This document shows positions 40,605 to 51,190 of a stretch of DNA of 64,000 bases, one piece after another. The position numbers and the translations under genes were made by a program. The notes beneath the pieces were generated by a model. The model saw only the letters and a program-made list of their open reading frames with translations. It searched no databases and was not told where the DNA came from. This DNA comes from Sphingobacterium thalpophilum. Its GTDB lineage: Bacteria > Bacteroidota > Bacteroidia > Sphingobacteriales > Sphingobacteriaceae. Location: contig CAMBMM010000001.1 in the NCBI GenBank assembly GCA_945868825.1, forward strand, positions 620,001-684,000, read 5' to 3'. How positions within the stretch are numbered: position 1 is the first letter of the stretch; every line of letters begins with the position of its first letter.

Positions 40605-42490
40605 CCTTGTTTTTCGCTCAATTCTAACCAACGCAATTCTTTTTCATCTACCAAGTTCACCAATTCAAGTACTCTTTCAGCGGCTTTTTGCAAATCATCA
40701 TAGTCCATGGTGCCGGCATTCATGGCGGTTTCAAGTTCGGCTTTCTCTTCACCAAATTGGGCTATTTCTTTTTCTAACTCTTCAAACTCTCGTTTTTCTT
40801 TAAAAGAGAGTTGCACTTTTTCTTTTGTATTGGTTTTAGGCTGGCTTTTGTCTACCATAATTTGGTGTGCTGCTTTTTCATCCTGAATTAAACCATTGAG
40901 CAAAGCCTCCCGGTATTGGGTATAATTGCCCGGATAATCACGTACTGCGCCATTTCCTTCAAAAGCAAAGAGGTGATCAACCATTCTATCCATAAAATAC
41001 CTATCGTGACTTACAATGAGTATACAGCCCGGATATTCTAACAAAAATTCCTCCAGAGTACGTAGGGTTTGTAAATCTAAATCGTTGGTAGGCTCATCGA
41101 GAACCAAAAAGTTAGGGTTGCGAAACAATACGCTCAACAATTGTAAGCGGCGTTTCTCACCGCCACTCAGCTTACTTAATGGCGTATATTGCTGTTGCGC
41201 ACTAAAGCCAAATTTTTCCATAAACTGGCTAGCGCCAATTTTAGAGCCATCGGCCATCGGGAAATATTCGCCCATGGTTTTTACGTATTCAATGGCTCGT
41301 ACATCTTCTTCATAGCTCAGCCCATCTTGGCCAAAATTGCCAAAAACTACAGTTCCACCATGATCAATGGTGCCACTATCGGGCTGTTCTAGCTGCAGGG
41401 CTATTTTAAGAAAAGTAGATTTACCAACGCCATTTTTACCCACTACCCCAATGCGTTCGCCACGTTGGAAAGTATATTCAAAATCGTTTAAAATGCATAA
41501 ATCACCAAAACTCTTCGATACTTTTTTCAACTCCAAAATTTTTCCACCCAATCGGGTCATTTTTATTTGCAGAGATACTTCACTTACTTCATTTTTCTTT
41601 TTAACCCGATCTTCTACACCAGCAAACGCATCTTGCCGGCTTTTACTTTTGGTAGTTCTGGCTTTGGGTTGTCTACGCATCCACTCCAACTCTCTGCGGT
41701 AGGTATTTTTATCTTTTTCGAGTTCGCTTTGCTCCATTTCTTGGCGCAAGCTCTTTTGCTCTAAAAAATAATCGTAGGTGCCTTTGTATACAAAAACCTT
41801 CTCTTCATCAATCTCCACAATCTCATTGCACACGGCATCTAAAAAATAACGATCGTGGGTAACCAACAACAACGTAAGTTTTTGGGCACTTAAATAATCT
41901 TCTAGCCACTCTATCATGCTTACATCGAGGTGGTTGGTTGGCTCATCTAAAATAAGCAAACACTTACCCTCGTGCAGTTGAGCTTCAATAAGAGCTTGTG
42001 CAAGCGCTACACGCTTCTTTTGTCCACCACTTAAGGTTGCCATGGGTTCGTTGAGATGATGGAGATTTAATTTTCCTAAAATCTGTTTTAAATCGCTTTC
42101 AAAAGTCCAGGCATTCAACTCATCCAAATCGCCCATTAGTTTGGCCAATTTATCGTGATCGTCAGATCCTTCTTCTAAAAACAATTCATACTCTTTTACC
42201 ACCTGTACAACGGAATTTTCTAAACGAAGTACATTATCCCAGATAGATTTAGTGCCATCAAAATCGTTATCCTGCTGCAACATCACGGTTTTAATATCTT
42301 TATGCACCCAAACGGTACCGCTATCGGGCGTATCTAACCCAGCTAAGATTTTCATCAGCGTACTTTTTCCACTCCCATTACGGGCCACCAAGGCAATTTT
42401 ATCGCCCTCATCTATATTAATCGTAATATTTTTAAAGAGGGTGCGTATTCCAAACGACTTGCTAACATTTTCTACCGAAGCATAATTCAT
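40601..42490 (-). CDS. ABC-F family ATPase (Uup-like)
   Basis: Two ABC domains (NGSGKSTLMKILAGL, NGVGKSTFLKIALQL), two LSGG signatures, C-terminal coiled coil. Confidence 0.93.
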   Translation of the reverse strand: MNYASVENVSKSFGIRTLFKNITINIDEGDKIALVARNGSGKSTLMKILAGLDTPDSGTVWVHKDIKTVMLQQDNDFDGTKSIWDNVLRLENSVVQVVKEYELFLEEGSDDHDKLAKLMGDLDELNAWTFESDLKQILGKLNLHHLNEPMATLSGGQKKRVALAQALIEAQLHEGKCLLILDEPTNHLDVSMIEWLEDYLSAQKLTLLLVTHDRYFLDAVCNEIVEIDEEKVFVYKGTYDYFLEQKSLRQEMEQSELEKDKNTYRRELEWMRRQPKARTTKSKSRQDAFAGVEDRVKKKNEVSEVSLQIKMTRLGGKILELKKVSKSFGDLCILNDFEYTFQRGERIGVVGKNGVGKSTFLKIALQLEQPDSGTIDHGGTVVFGNFGQDGLSYEEDVRAIEYVKTMGEYFPMADGSKIGASQFMEKFGFSAQQQYTPLSKLSGGEKRRLQLLSVLFRNPNFLVLDEPTNDLDLQTLRTLEEFLLEYPGCILIVSHDRYFMDRMVDHLFAFEGNGAVRDYPGNYTQYREALLNGLIQDEKAAHQIMVDKSQPKTNTKEKVQLSFKEKREFEELEKEIAQFGEEKAELETAMNAGTMDYDDLQKAAERVLELVNLVDEKELRWLELSEKQG

Positions 42491-42615
42491 GCCGCAAAGG
42501 TAACATTGGCAAGGTTAATACAGCGTTAAAGCCTAAATTTTGCTGCATATATTTTCAACAACTAGTTTCAACAAAGAAAAGCTGAGTATTTATGGATATA
42601 AAAATAATATTTTAC

Positions 42616-42623
42616 TATTTTTG
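42616..42623 (+). promoter_or_regulatory. Putative -7 box for tRNA-Cys / small-ORF unit
   Basis: TATTTTTG, 16 nt before the tRNA 5' end; no clear -33 element. Confidence 0.45.
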
Positions 42624-42639
42624 CAGTCCTTGAATAAAG

Positions 42640-42710
42640 GGTCGGATGGCCGAGTGGCTAGGCTCAGCTCTGCAAAAGCTGCTACAGCGGTTCGAATCCG
42701 CTTCCGACCT
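42640..42710 (+). tRNA. tRNA-Cys (anticodon GCA)
   Basis: GGTCGGA/TCCGACC acceptor, CAGCT-CTGCAAA-AGCTG anticodon arm, GCGGTTCGAATCCGC T arm, U discriminator; CCA not encoded. Confidence 0.96.
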
Positions 42711-42738
42711 CAAGAAAAAAACTTAAAAAAGAAAGACC

Positions 42739-42918
42739 ATGGGAGTAACTCGTTTAAAAAGAAAAGACAGAAGAAACAAAACTGTTTCTCGTTTAGAAGT
42801 ACAATTTTTGAAAATGGCTCACAACATTGAAGTGGGTAGCCGTTCAAAAGAGAAAGCTAGCAGCCAAGTTTCTAAAAACAATGCTGTTTTGGCTCAAATT
42901 GTAGCTAAAGCGAAATAA
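42739..42918 (+). CDS. Small basic protein (59 aa), ribosomal-protein-like
   Basis: ATG...TAA reads MGVTRLKRKDRRNKTVSRLEVQFLKMAHNIEVGSRSKEKASSQVSKNNAVLAQIVAKAK; 28 nt after tRNA-Cys, followed by a terminator. Missing from ORF track, whose shortest entries are 60 aa. Confidence 0.82.
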   Translation: MGVTRLKRKDRRNKTVSRLEVQFLKMAHNIEVGSRSKEKASSQVSKNNAVLAQIVAKAK

Positions 42919-42963
42919 GTTTCATTGCACCGGCATTTTTGCCGAGAACAATATATAAATCAC

Positions 42964-42991
42964 CCGATTAAGCAATTAATCGGTTTTTTTT
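42964..42991 (+). terminator. Intrinsic terminator after small ORF
   Basis: ccgattaa-gcaa-ttaatcgg-tttttttt. Confidence 0.85.
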
Positions 42992-43012
42992 GTTTAGAAC
43001 AATCAAAGGGAA

Positions 43013-44038
43013 TTAATTTTGGGATATGCCTTTATTAATGGCTTTAATTAAACCCGGGCCTTCGTAAATAAAGCCGGTATACACCTGAACCAGACTGGCA
43101 CCTGCCTTTAGCTTTTCGAGTGCATCTTTGGCAGAGTGAATACCTCCCACCCCAATAATTGGAAAAGTATTTTTAGATTTTTTACTCAGGTAGGTAATTA
43201 CATCGGTAGCACGTTGGCTTAGTGGCTTTCCACTGAGGCCTCCGGCTTCATCTGTTAGTGTTTTAGCAGAAACTAAGCCCTCTCGATTTAAGGTAGTGTT
43301 GCTGGCTATCACACCGGCAATTTTGCTTTCTAATACAATTTCTACAATATCATCTAATTGAGCATCGCTTAAATCGGGGGCAATTTTTAGCAAGATAGGT
43401 TTAGATAGGCCTCCTTTGCTATTGCGCATTTGCAAGGTTTTGAGAATATGTGTTAAGGGCTCTTTCTCTTGCAATTCACGCAAACCGGGCGTATTGGGCG
43501 AACTCACATTCACCACAAAATAATCCACCACATCAAACAAACGATCAAAACAAATCACATAATCGTCTACCGCCTTATCGTTTGGCGTGGCTTTATTCTT
43601 ACCAATATTTCCACCAATAATCAATCCGTTACGTTCTACACGGCTTAGTCGATCGGCTACCACGTCAACCCCTTGGTTGTTAAAACCCATACGATTGATT
43701 AAGCCTTCATCGGCAGGCAAGCGGAACATACGAGGTTTAGGATTTCCGGGCTGAGGCAAAGGCGTTACGGTTCCTATTTCGATAAAACCGAAACCGAAAC
43801 TGGCTAAATCTTCTATATACTCTGCATTTTTATCGAAACCTGCGGCTAGGCCAACCGGATTTTTAAAGGATAAGCCAAACACTTCTTTTGCCAATTTGGG
43901 GTCATTTAGCGTGTAAATCGATTGTATTGCTTTTCTAAAAACACCAATCGAGCACGTTGCTTTTAACCCTGCCATTACCCAATGGTGAACTCGTTCTGGA
44001 GAAATTAAAAAAAGAAAGTATTTAACTATGCCGTACAT
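43013..44038 (-). CDS. pyrD: Quinone-dependent dihydroorotate dehydrogenase
   Basis: [81 protein letters not shown]. Confidence 0.96.
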   Translation of the reverse strand: MYGIVKYFLFLISPERVHHWVMAGLKATCSIGVFRKAIQSIYTLNDPKLAKEVFGLSFKNPVGLAAGFDKNAEYIEDLASFGFGFIEIGTVTPLPQPGNPKPRMFRLPADEGLINRMGFNNQGVDVVADRLSRVERNGLIIGGNIGKNKATPNDKAVDDYVICFDRLFDVVDYFVVNVSSPNTPGLRELQEKEPLTHILKTLQMRNSKGGLSKPILLKIAPDLSDAQLDDIVEIVLESKIAGVIASNTTLNREGLVSAKTLTDEAGGLSGKPLSQRATDVITYLSKKSKNTFPIIGVGGIHSAKDALEKLKAGASLVQVYTGFIYEGPGLIKAINKGISQN

Positions 44039-44111
44039 GCTGTAAAAATAGGGTTTTAGATTGAATAGACAATAAATGCGAATCAGATACGTATATTGTG
44101 TCAGAATATTT

Positions 44112-44714
44112 ATGAAAGTTCTTAAAAATAGTCTTTGCTTTTTTCTTTTAGTATTGAGTTTATCCTCTCATGCCCAAAATTGGGATATTCGCCTATTAGA
44201 AAAACTGAATGGTGCTCCCCAATCACAAGACAAAACCTGGCAATTTATTTCTAACAGCTCGGGCACAATAGATTTAGCCTTACCAATAGGGCTTTTTATT
44301 GCAGGATCTCTAAAACACGATGCAACTATTAAAAATTATGGAGCAAGCATGGGCGTTTCGTTTTTAGCCAATGAAGTGATGACAATTTTACTCAAAAGAA
44401 CCTTCCAGCGGACCAGACCATTTGAAGCTTATCCAGAATTAATTTTCAAAAAAGGTACTGGTGGAAGTTATTCCATGCCATCGGGGCATACATCATCGGC
44501 ATTTTCTACAGCTACTTCACTTAGCTTAAACTTTCGCAAATGGTATGTAGTTGCACCCGCCTATACCTATGCAGCAGCCGTGGGTTACTCACGCATGTAT
44601 TTGGGTGTACATTACCCGAGCGATGTACTTGTAGGTGCACTACTCGGTTCTGGCACCGCTTATCTTACTTGGAAAATAAATAAAAAACTACAAAATAAAC
44701 GAAAAAACAGGTAA
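44112..44714 (+). CDS. PAP2 superfamily phosphatase with signal peptide
   Basis: [45 protein letters not shown] 44112 preferred over 44076. Confidence 0.92.
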   Translation: MKVLKNSLCFFLLVLSLSSHAQNWDIRLLEKLNGAPQSQDKTWQFISNSSGTIDLALPIGLFIAGSLKHDATIKNYGASMGVSFLANEVMTILLKRTFQRTRPFEAYPELIFKKGTGGSYSMPSGHTSSAFSTATSLSLNFRKWYVVAPAYTYAAAVGYSRMYLGVHYPSDVLVGALLGSGTAYLTWKINKKLQNKRKNR

Positions 44715-44745
44715 TTAAGCTCGTTTTTCGTATTTTCGCGGCTTC

Positions 44746-46659
44746 ATGATCGCAATAAACAACTTAACCTTCGAGATTGGCGCTAGAGCCTTATACGACG
44801 ATGCCAACTGGCACATTAAACCAGGCGAAAAAATTGGACTTATTGGCGCCAATGGAACCGGTAAAACTACTCTTCTTAAAATTATTGTAGGCGATTATAC
44901 TCCTACCAGCGGAACCATTTCTATGGCAAAGGACCTTAAAATGGGATACCTGAACCAAGATTTACTTTCCTCACAAGTAGATAACACTATTTTACATGTA
45001 GCCATGGAGGCGTTTGAACGCCAAAACCAATTACACGATGAAATTGAAAGTTTATTAAAAAAACTAGAAACCGATTATTCGGAAGACCTACTGCATAAAC
45101 TAAGCGATAAACAACACGAATTTGAAGCCCTAGATGGTTACAATATTGAATACCGGGCACACGAAATTTTAGCGGGTTTAGGTTTTTCTGATGCCGATAC
45201 CCGTCGTCAGCTTTCTGAATTTTCTGGAGGTTGGCGCATGCGGGTTATTCTTGCCAAAATACTCTTACAAACACCAGATATTTTATTACTCGATGAGCCA
45301 ACCAATCACTTGGATTTACCATCCATTAAATGGCTAGAAGGCTATTTGCAAGCTTTTGAGGGAGCCATCGTTATTGTATCTCACGATAGGTATTTCTTAG
45401 ATCGTGTGGTGAATAAAATTGTAGAATCTCGTAAAGGAAAATTAACCCCTTATGCCGGGAATTATTCTTTTTATGTAGAAGAAAAAGGACTTAGAGAAGA
45501 AATTCAAAGCGGACAATATAAAAATCAACAAGCAAAAATTAAGCAAGAAGAAAAACTTATTGAACGTTTTAGAGCCAAAGCCAGCAAAGCTAAAATGGCC
45601 CAATCGCGAATTAAGGCTTTGGAACGTATGGAACGTGTAGATGATGTAGATGACGATAACCCTAGTGTAAATTTCAGTTTTAAATTCAGCAAGCAATCGG
45701 GCCGCCATGTTATTCGTATGGAACACGTTTCTAAATCGTACCCCAACCTGCCCATCTTAACAAACACAACCGCCACCATTGAAAAGGGCGATAAAATTGC
45801 CCTTATTGGCGCCAATGGGCGTGGTAAATCGACCTTGCTGCGAATTATTGCCGGTGCAGACAAAAAATTTGAGGGCACCTGCGAAACCGGGCATAACGTT
45901 ACTCAAACCTTTTTTGCGCAACATCAACTAGAAGCACTCCACCTAGATAATACAATTTTAAACGAATTACAGACCTTTGCGCCCAAACATACCGAAACGG
46001 AATTACGCTCTATTCTGGGTTGTTTCTTATTCACCGGCGATGATGTATTTAAACGGATAAAAGTACTTTCAGGTGGCGAAAAATCGAGAGTTGCCTTAGC
46101 AAAAGCCCTTACAGCCGATGCCAACTTTTTAATTCTCGATGAGCCTACCAATCACTTAGATATTCAATCAGTAAACATCCTAATACAAGCCTTAAAGCAA
46201 TACAAAGGCACCTTTATTCTGGTTTCCCACGACCGTTATTTATTAGATAATGTGGCTAATAAAATTTGGTATATTGAAGATCAACAAATTAAAGAGTACC
46301 CAGGCACCTACGCCGAGTACGAAGAATGGCTAGCTAAGCGTCCGAACAAACCAGCAAATTTGGCGCCTTCACCACTAAAAGAAACTAAAAAAGTAGAAAA
46401 TACCGCTGTACAAGAAGACAGTAGCAAGGCACTTAAAAAATTGAATCAAGAAATAAGTACCTTGGAGCAAAGTCTGGCTAGCTTAAAACAAGATTTAAGT
46501 GAAATTGAAAATTCGCTTGCCAAGCCCGAAATTTATGGTGATGTTTCAAAACTTTCGGAGCATACCACACGTTACGAAGAAGTAAAAAGTACGCTTAACC
46601 AAACACAAGTAGCATGGGAAGCATTGGCCGAACAAATTCTGGAATTAGAATCTTGTTAA
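44746..46659 (+). CDS. ABC-F family ATPase (second paralog)
   Basis: [63 protein letters not shown]. Confidence 0.94.
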   Translation: MIAINNLTFEIGARALYDDANWHIKPGEKIGLIGANGTGKTTLLKIIVGDYTPTSGTISMAKDLKMGYLNQDLLSSQVDNTILHVAMEAFERQNQLHDEIESLLKKLETDYSEDLLHKLSDKQHEFEALDGYNIEYRAHEILAGLGFSDADTRRQLSEFSGGWRMRVILAKILLQTPDILLLDEPTNHLDLPSIKWLEGYLQAFEGAIVIVSHDRYFLDRVVNKIVESRKGKLTPYAGNYSFYVEEKGLREEIQSGQYKNQQAKIKQEEKLIERFRAKASKAKMAQSRIKALERMERVDDVDDDNPSVNFSFKFSKQSGRHVIRMEHVSKSYPNLPILTNTTATIEKGDKIALIGANGRGKSTLLRIIAGADKKFEGTCETGHNVTQTFFAQHQLEALHLDNTILNELQTFAPKHTETELRSILGCFLFTGDDVFKRIKVLSGGEKSRVALAKALTADANFLILDEPTNHLDIQSVNILIQALKQYKGTFILVSHDRYLLDNVANKIWYIEDQQIKEYPGTYAEYEEWLAKRPNKPANLAPSPLKETKKVENTAVQEDSSKALKKLNQEISTLEQSLASLKQDLSEIENSLAKPEIYGDVSKLSEHTTRYEEVKSTLNQTQVAWEALAEQILELESC

Positions 46660-47957
46660 AAACCGGATTAACCTTACTTTTTATAACGCTATGCAGCTTT
46701 GCTTGGGCGCAAAAAAAGGCAAAAGTAATGCCATTGAGCGCTCCAGAGCAATCCTATAGCTACGAAAACGCAACCTATATTCCAGAAATACGTACGGTAG
46801 AATTTTACAACCGAAATAAGGAGCAATCTTTTCCAATTTACACCTTAAATTCTTCCGAAGAACTACTATTAGGCTTTGATGATCTACGCCCTGGTATCCG
46901 ATCTTTATATTACAGCGTAGAACACTGCGATGCCGAGTGGAATAGCAGTCGCCTCTCACCTATTGAGTATTTAGAAAGTTTTCCCGAAGAGCGTATTACC
47001 AACTACCGTTCTTCTTTTAATACCCTGCAAAAATACACCCATTACGAAGTCATTCTGCCAAATTTTAGTATCAAACCGAAACTATCTGGTAATTACTTAC
47101 TTAAGGTATACGAAGATGCTAACCCTCGTAAAATACTGCTAAGTAGGCAATTTTATGTAGAAAGCAAGCGTGTTAGTGTTCAGGCTGAACTGGTACGTTC
47201 TGCAAACGTATCGGCAAGAAATGAAAATCAAAAAATCAATTTCAGCATTCAACCCTCGAGCCTAAGTATACAAAACCCCTACCTTGATGTGTGGGCCAAG
47301 GTTTTTCAAAATGGCCGAGTAGCGGGTGCTCAAAAAATAACAAAACCAACCTTCGTGCGTGGCGATGCGCTTATTTATAACGATCTAAACACGCTCGATT
47401 TTACCGGCGGGAATGAGTTTCGGCATTTCGATTTGCGAAGTTTGCGTTACCAATCGGAACGTGTTAGTGCCATTAGTAGAGATTCGGCCAATTGGGTAAC
47501 ACTAACGCCCGAACCTGCTTACGCAACAGCGGCATATAGTTTTGTATTTGATGCAAATGGCACATTTTTTATCAGAAACCAAGAAGGCCGAATCGCTACT
47601 ACTGATGCCGATTACGCTACCGTTCAGTTCCGGTTAAATGCCTCAAAACCCAAAGAAGATGGTGCTGCGTATATCATAGGGGCTTTCAATAATTTTCAAT
47701 TAAAAGAAGAAAATAAACTTACTTATCTAGAATCGAGCCGAAAATTTGTGGGAAATGTATTTTTGAAACAAGGCGTGTACGATTACCAATACGTATGGCT
47801 AGCTGCTGATGGTGTATTAAATGGCACCTATTTTGAAGGTTCACACGTAGAAACGGAAAATAATTACCAAATTTTAGTGTATTACCGCAAACCTGGGGGC
47901 CGCTGGGATGAGTTGGTTGGCTTTACGCAACTCAACTCCGCCAATCGATTAAACTAG
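46653..47957 (+). CDS. DUF5103 / type IX secretion plug-like protein
   Basis: Signal peptide [20 protein letters not shown] if initiated at TTG 46653; [55 protein letters not shown] typical of the family. Confidence 0.85.
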   Translation: MLKTGLTLLFITLCSFAWAQKKAKVMPLSAPEQSYSYENATYIPEIRTVEFYNRNKEQSFPIYTLNSSEELLLGFDDLRPGIRSLYYSVEHCDAEWNSSRLSPIEYLESFPEERITNYRSSFNTLQKYTHYEVILPNFSIKPKLSGNYLLKVYEDANPRKILLSRQFYVESKRVSVQAELVRSANVSARNENQKINFSIQPSSLSIQNPYLDVWAKVFQNGRVAGAQKITKPTFVRGDALIYNDLNTLDFTGGNEFRHFDLRSLRYQSERVSAISRDSANWVTLTPEPAYATAAYSFVFDANGTFFIRNQEGRIATTDADYATVQFRLNASKPKEDGAAYIIGAFNNFQLKEENKLTYLESSRKFVGNVFLKQGVYDYQYVWLAADGVLNGTYFEGSHVETENNYQILVYYRKPGGRWDELVGFTQLNSANRLN

Positions 47958-48626
47958 CTTCACGGCTCTAAGCATCTCCCGCTTTCCGGGTGCACCAGGG
48001 GCTTTCTCAATAGAAAAACCTAAAGCTTTCATGCTACGTTTTAAATTTCCGGTAATAGCATACGTTACAAAAACCCCACCTGGTTTTAAATACCTGCAAA
48101 CTTTTTCTAAAGCTTCGGTCGTCCACATTTCGGGTTGATGGATGGCTGCAAAGGCATCAAAATAAATCACATCTAGTTGGCCTTCCATAGTAAAATCGGC
48201 TAATAAACACTTTCCCACTTTCAGGTTAATGCCGGAACAAATTACGATAGGTGCCGAAAATGCTTGTTGATAGTTAGCCAAAAATCCCTGCCAAATATCC
48301 TTCTCCACAAACTGATTATAACCCGTTTGTGCAAGTAAGGTTTCGGATAAGGGATAAGCTTCTATAGCTGTATATTCCAGTTGTACTGAATGTTTTGCAG
48401 CATAATCTGCCGTCAATAAAAAGTTTAAGCCCGTGCCTAAGCCTACTTCAAGTATATGGACTGAGGGCTGTGGGTTTTTAGCCAAAAAGTACCCCAAACC
48501 CGATTCTATAAATACGTGCCTACTCTCTTGTAAAGCACCATGTTTAGAATGGTAGTGTTCCCCTACATCGGGTTGAAACAGAGTTAATGAGCCATCGGCA
48601 GTGGGGACTAAATAAGGCGTTTCCAT
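47949..48626 (-). CDS. mnmD: MnmD-like tRNA (5-methylaminomethyl-2-thiouridylate)-methyltransferase
   Basis: [58 protein letters not shown]; standalone methyltransferase without MnmC oxidase half. Confidence 0.88.
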   Translation of the reverse strand: METPYLVPTADGSLTLFQPDVGEHYHSKHGALQESRHVFIESGLGYFLAKNPQPSVHILEVGLGTGLNFLLTADYAAKHSVQLEYTAIEAYPLSETLLAQTGYNQFVEKDIWQGFLANYQQAFSAPIVICSGINLKVGKCLLADFTMEGQLDVIYFDAFAAIHQPEMWTTEALEKVCRYLKPGGVFVTYAITGNLKRSMKALGFSIEKAPGAPGKREMLRAVKLV

Positions 48627-48663
48627 AGCCCCAAAGATAATAAGAGGAAGCAGCGCTGCCTAA

Positions 48664-48933
48664 TTATTTAAAATCGGGCTTAAGTATGATAAACAAAAGC
48701 ACAAAAAATAAGTAAAGCAGTACCGGTAGCGTAGGAATAGCCAATACACAAATAGCTGCCATCAATTGATTGAAATACGTTTGCAGGAGAATACCGAGTA
48801 ACAATAGAAAAACCGTTACCAATAAAATACTTATCAAAAATCCAAAATCTTTGTTCGCACCTTTTAGATTAAAAACGATGAAAACAATCGTACAAAATGT
48901 TATGAATAGCTCAATGCGGTATATCCAAATCAT
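48664..48933 (-). CDS. Small hypothetical membrane protein
   Basis: 89 aa, predominantly hydrophobic, about three TM helices; no family recognised. Confidence 0.6.
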   Translation of the reverse strand: MIWIYRIELFITFCTIVFIVFNLKGANKDFGFLISILLVTVFLLLLGILLQTYFNQLMAAICVLAIPTLPVLLYLFFVLLFIILKPDFK

Positions 48934-48977
48934 AAGCTATTAACTCAGAGCCCTAGCACTTTAGTATGTACGCATAA

Positions 48978-49005
48978 AAAAAGCCCCTGCTAGCAGGGGC
49001 TTTTT
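48978..49005 (-). terminator. Intrinsic terminator downstream of M13 peptidase gene
   Basis: aaaaagcccctgc-ta-gcaggggcttttt. Confidence 0.85.
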
Positions 49006-49011
49006 AATTGG

Positions 49012-51057
49012 TTACCAAATTTTAATTCGATCTTCAGGTTTTTTATACAATTTATCGCCCGGTTGTATGTTGAAGGCTTTATACCAAGCATCCATATTTA
49101 CAGGAGCTCCAATGGTACGGTATTCACCTGGTGAATGTGAATCGGTTACAATTAACTGAGCAGCAGTTTCGGGTAAAATGGTGGTACGCCAAACTTGTGC
49201 CCAAGCCAGAAAGAAACGTTGATCGGGTGTAAAGCCGTCTTCCACTTTTCCAGCCTTCCATTCGTTTGTCATTTTGTAAGCTTCATAAGCGGCATTTAAA
49301 CCGCCCAAATCACCAATATTTTCGCCCATGGTTAATTTACCATTTACGTGAATGGTATCTAACACGGTGTAGGCATCAAACTGTGCTTGTAAAGCCTTAG
49401 ATTTTTCTTTGAATTTGGCTAAATCTTCTGCAGTCCACCAATTTTTAAGGTTGCCATCTTTATCGTATTGGCTACCAGAATCGTCAAAACCATGAGAAAT
49501 TTCGTGACCAATAACGGCACCAATTCCACCATAATTTACGGCATCATCGGCATTCACATCAAAGAATGGGAATTGCAAAATACCTGCAGGAAACACGATC
49601 TCATTTAATACCGGATTGTAGTAAGCATTTACTGTTGGTGTACTCATACCCCATCGGGTTTTATCAACCGGCTTTCCCAATTGGCTCACCATATCAGTAT
49701 AACCCCAAACGGCGGCACTACGAAGATTTTGCAAGAAATTGGTTTTAGTAACCGTTAAGCCATCGTAATTTTTAAACTTATCTGGATAGGCAATTTTAGG
49801 CGTAAATGCATATAATTTACCCAATGCTTTCACTTTGGTTTCGGCACTCATCCAATCTAAATTTTTAATTCGTATTTCGTAGGCTTTAATCAAATTAGCA
49901 ACCATTTCTTCCATACGGACTTTGGCTTCTGGTTTAAAATGTTTTTCTACATACAATTGGCCTAACAATTCACCTAAGGTACCATCGGTTAATTGCGACA
50001 TGCGTTGCCAACGTGGAGTTTGTACTTTTTGTCCGGAGAGCACTTGTGTAAAGGCAAAATTAGCATTCACAAAAGCAGAACTTAAATAAGGTGCAGATGT
50101 TTTTAGTACATTCCACTGTAAATACGTTTTCCAATCGCTTACCGGTGTAGCTACTAAAAGCGCATTTAAATCGGTAAAAAACTTAGGAGCACCTACCAAA
50201 ATTGTATCCTGACCATTTACCTTCATTTTAGGCAATAAGGCGGCCCAATTCATGTTCGGTGTGGTTTTAGCAAAATCGGCAACAGAAAATTTATTGTAGG
50301 TTTTATACGGATCACGCATTTCTACTCGACTCATTTGTGAATTCGCCAACGATTTTTCTATGGTGAAAATAGTTTCGGCATTTTTCTTAGCTAACTCTTC
50401 AGAAGAACCACTCAACACAAACAATTGAGTAATATATTTTTTGTACGCTTCCTGAATTTTCAAGCTTCGTGCATCCGCTTTTAAATAATAATCGCGATCG
50501 GGTAAAGTAGTTCCACCCTGCCCAAGCTGGGCTATCAATTTAGTAGCTTCTTTACGATCTTGTCCTACATAAAAGTTAAATAGCGGAGAACCTAAACCTT
50601 GTGTACGCATCAAGGCTGCTTCACTAATAATATCATCTAAAGTTGTACCCGATGCTACTTTTGCTAATTCGGGTAAAATAGGACTAGCACCTAATTTTTC
50701 GATGCTCATGCTATCCATACCGGCTGCATAAAATTCGCCTATACGACGTTTTACTGAACCCGGCTTAGCTGTTTTATCATTTTCAGCTTCTATTAAAATA
50801 TTTTTAACGGCATTGATATTAAAATCACGCAATACGTTAAAACTACCCCAACGGGTTTCTTTGGCAGGCACCGGATTGTTCTTAATCCACGTACCACTAG
50901 CATACAAGTTAAAATCATTACCTGGCTTATAATTCAGGTCCATGTTACTTGCATCAATAAATTTTTTCTTTGGAATTTTAGGCGAATCGTGTTGCGCAGA
51001 GGCCGATAATCCACAAAGCAAAGCTGCACTTAGCAGCCAATAGGATGAATATTTCAT
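49012..51057 (-). CDS. M13 family metallopeptidase (neprilysin/PepO-like)
   Basis: Signal peptide; VIGHEISHGFDDSGSQYD (HExxH), ENIGDLGGLNAAYEAY. Confidence 0.95.
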   Translation of the reverse strand: MKYSSYWLLSAALLCGLSASAQHDSPKIPKKKFIDASNMDLNYKPGNDFNLYASGTWIKNNPVPAKETRWGSFNVLRDFNINAVKNILIEAENDKTAKPGSVKRRIGEFYAAGMDSMSIEKLGASPILPELAKVASGTTLDDIISEAALMRTQGLGSPLFNFYVGQDRKEATKLIAQLGQGGTTLPDRDYYLKADARSLKIQEAYKKYITQLFVLSGSSEELAKKNAETIFTIEKSLANSQMSRVEMRDPYKTYNKFSVADFAKTTPNMNWAALLPKMKVNGQDTILVGAPKFFTDLNALLVATPVSDWKTYLQWNVLKTSAPYLSSAFVNANFAFTQVLSGQKVQTPRWQRMSQLTDGTLGELLGQLYVEKHFKPEAKVRMEEMVANLIKAYEIRIKNLDWMSAETKVKALGKLYAFTPKIAYPDKFKNYDGLTVTKTNFLQNLRSAAVWGYTDMVSQLGKPVDKTRWGMSTPTVNAYYNPVLNEIVFPAGILQFPFFDVNADDAVNYGGIGAVIGHEISHGFDDSGSQYDKDGNLKNWWTAEDLAKFKEKSKALQAQFDAYTVLDTIHVNGKLTMGENIGDLGGLNAAYEAYKMTNEWKAGKVEDGFTPDQRFFLAWAQVWRTTILPETAAQLIVTDSHSPGEYRTIGAPVNMDAWYKAFNIQPGDKLYKKPEDRIKIW

Positions 51058-51165
51058 ATCTTAATTTGTGCTTTTTATACTATGAAGATAAGAGTAAAAT
51101 AAAGTGAAATGAAATTTTTCTCCTAAAAAGGCTACAAAATCCGTCGAAATTGTTTCCTTAAATGC

Positions 51166-51173
51166 TATTTTTG
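51166..51173 (+). promoter_or_regulatory. Putative -7 box for valS
   Basis: TATTTTTG 17 nt before the ATG; no clear -33 element. Confidence 0.45.
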
Positions 51174-51190
51174 CAGCCATACAACCTAAA

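Noticed and set aside
42540-42830. 96-aa ORF spanning tRNA-Cys
   Set aside because: Reads through the tRNA and out of frame into the real 59-aa ORF; artefact.
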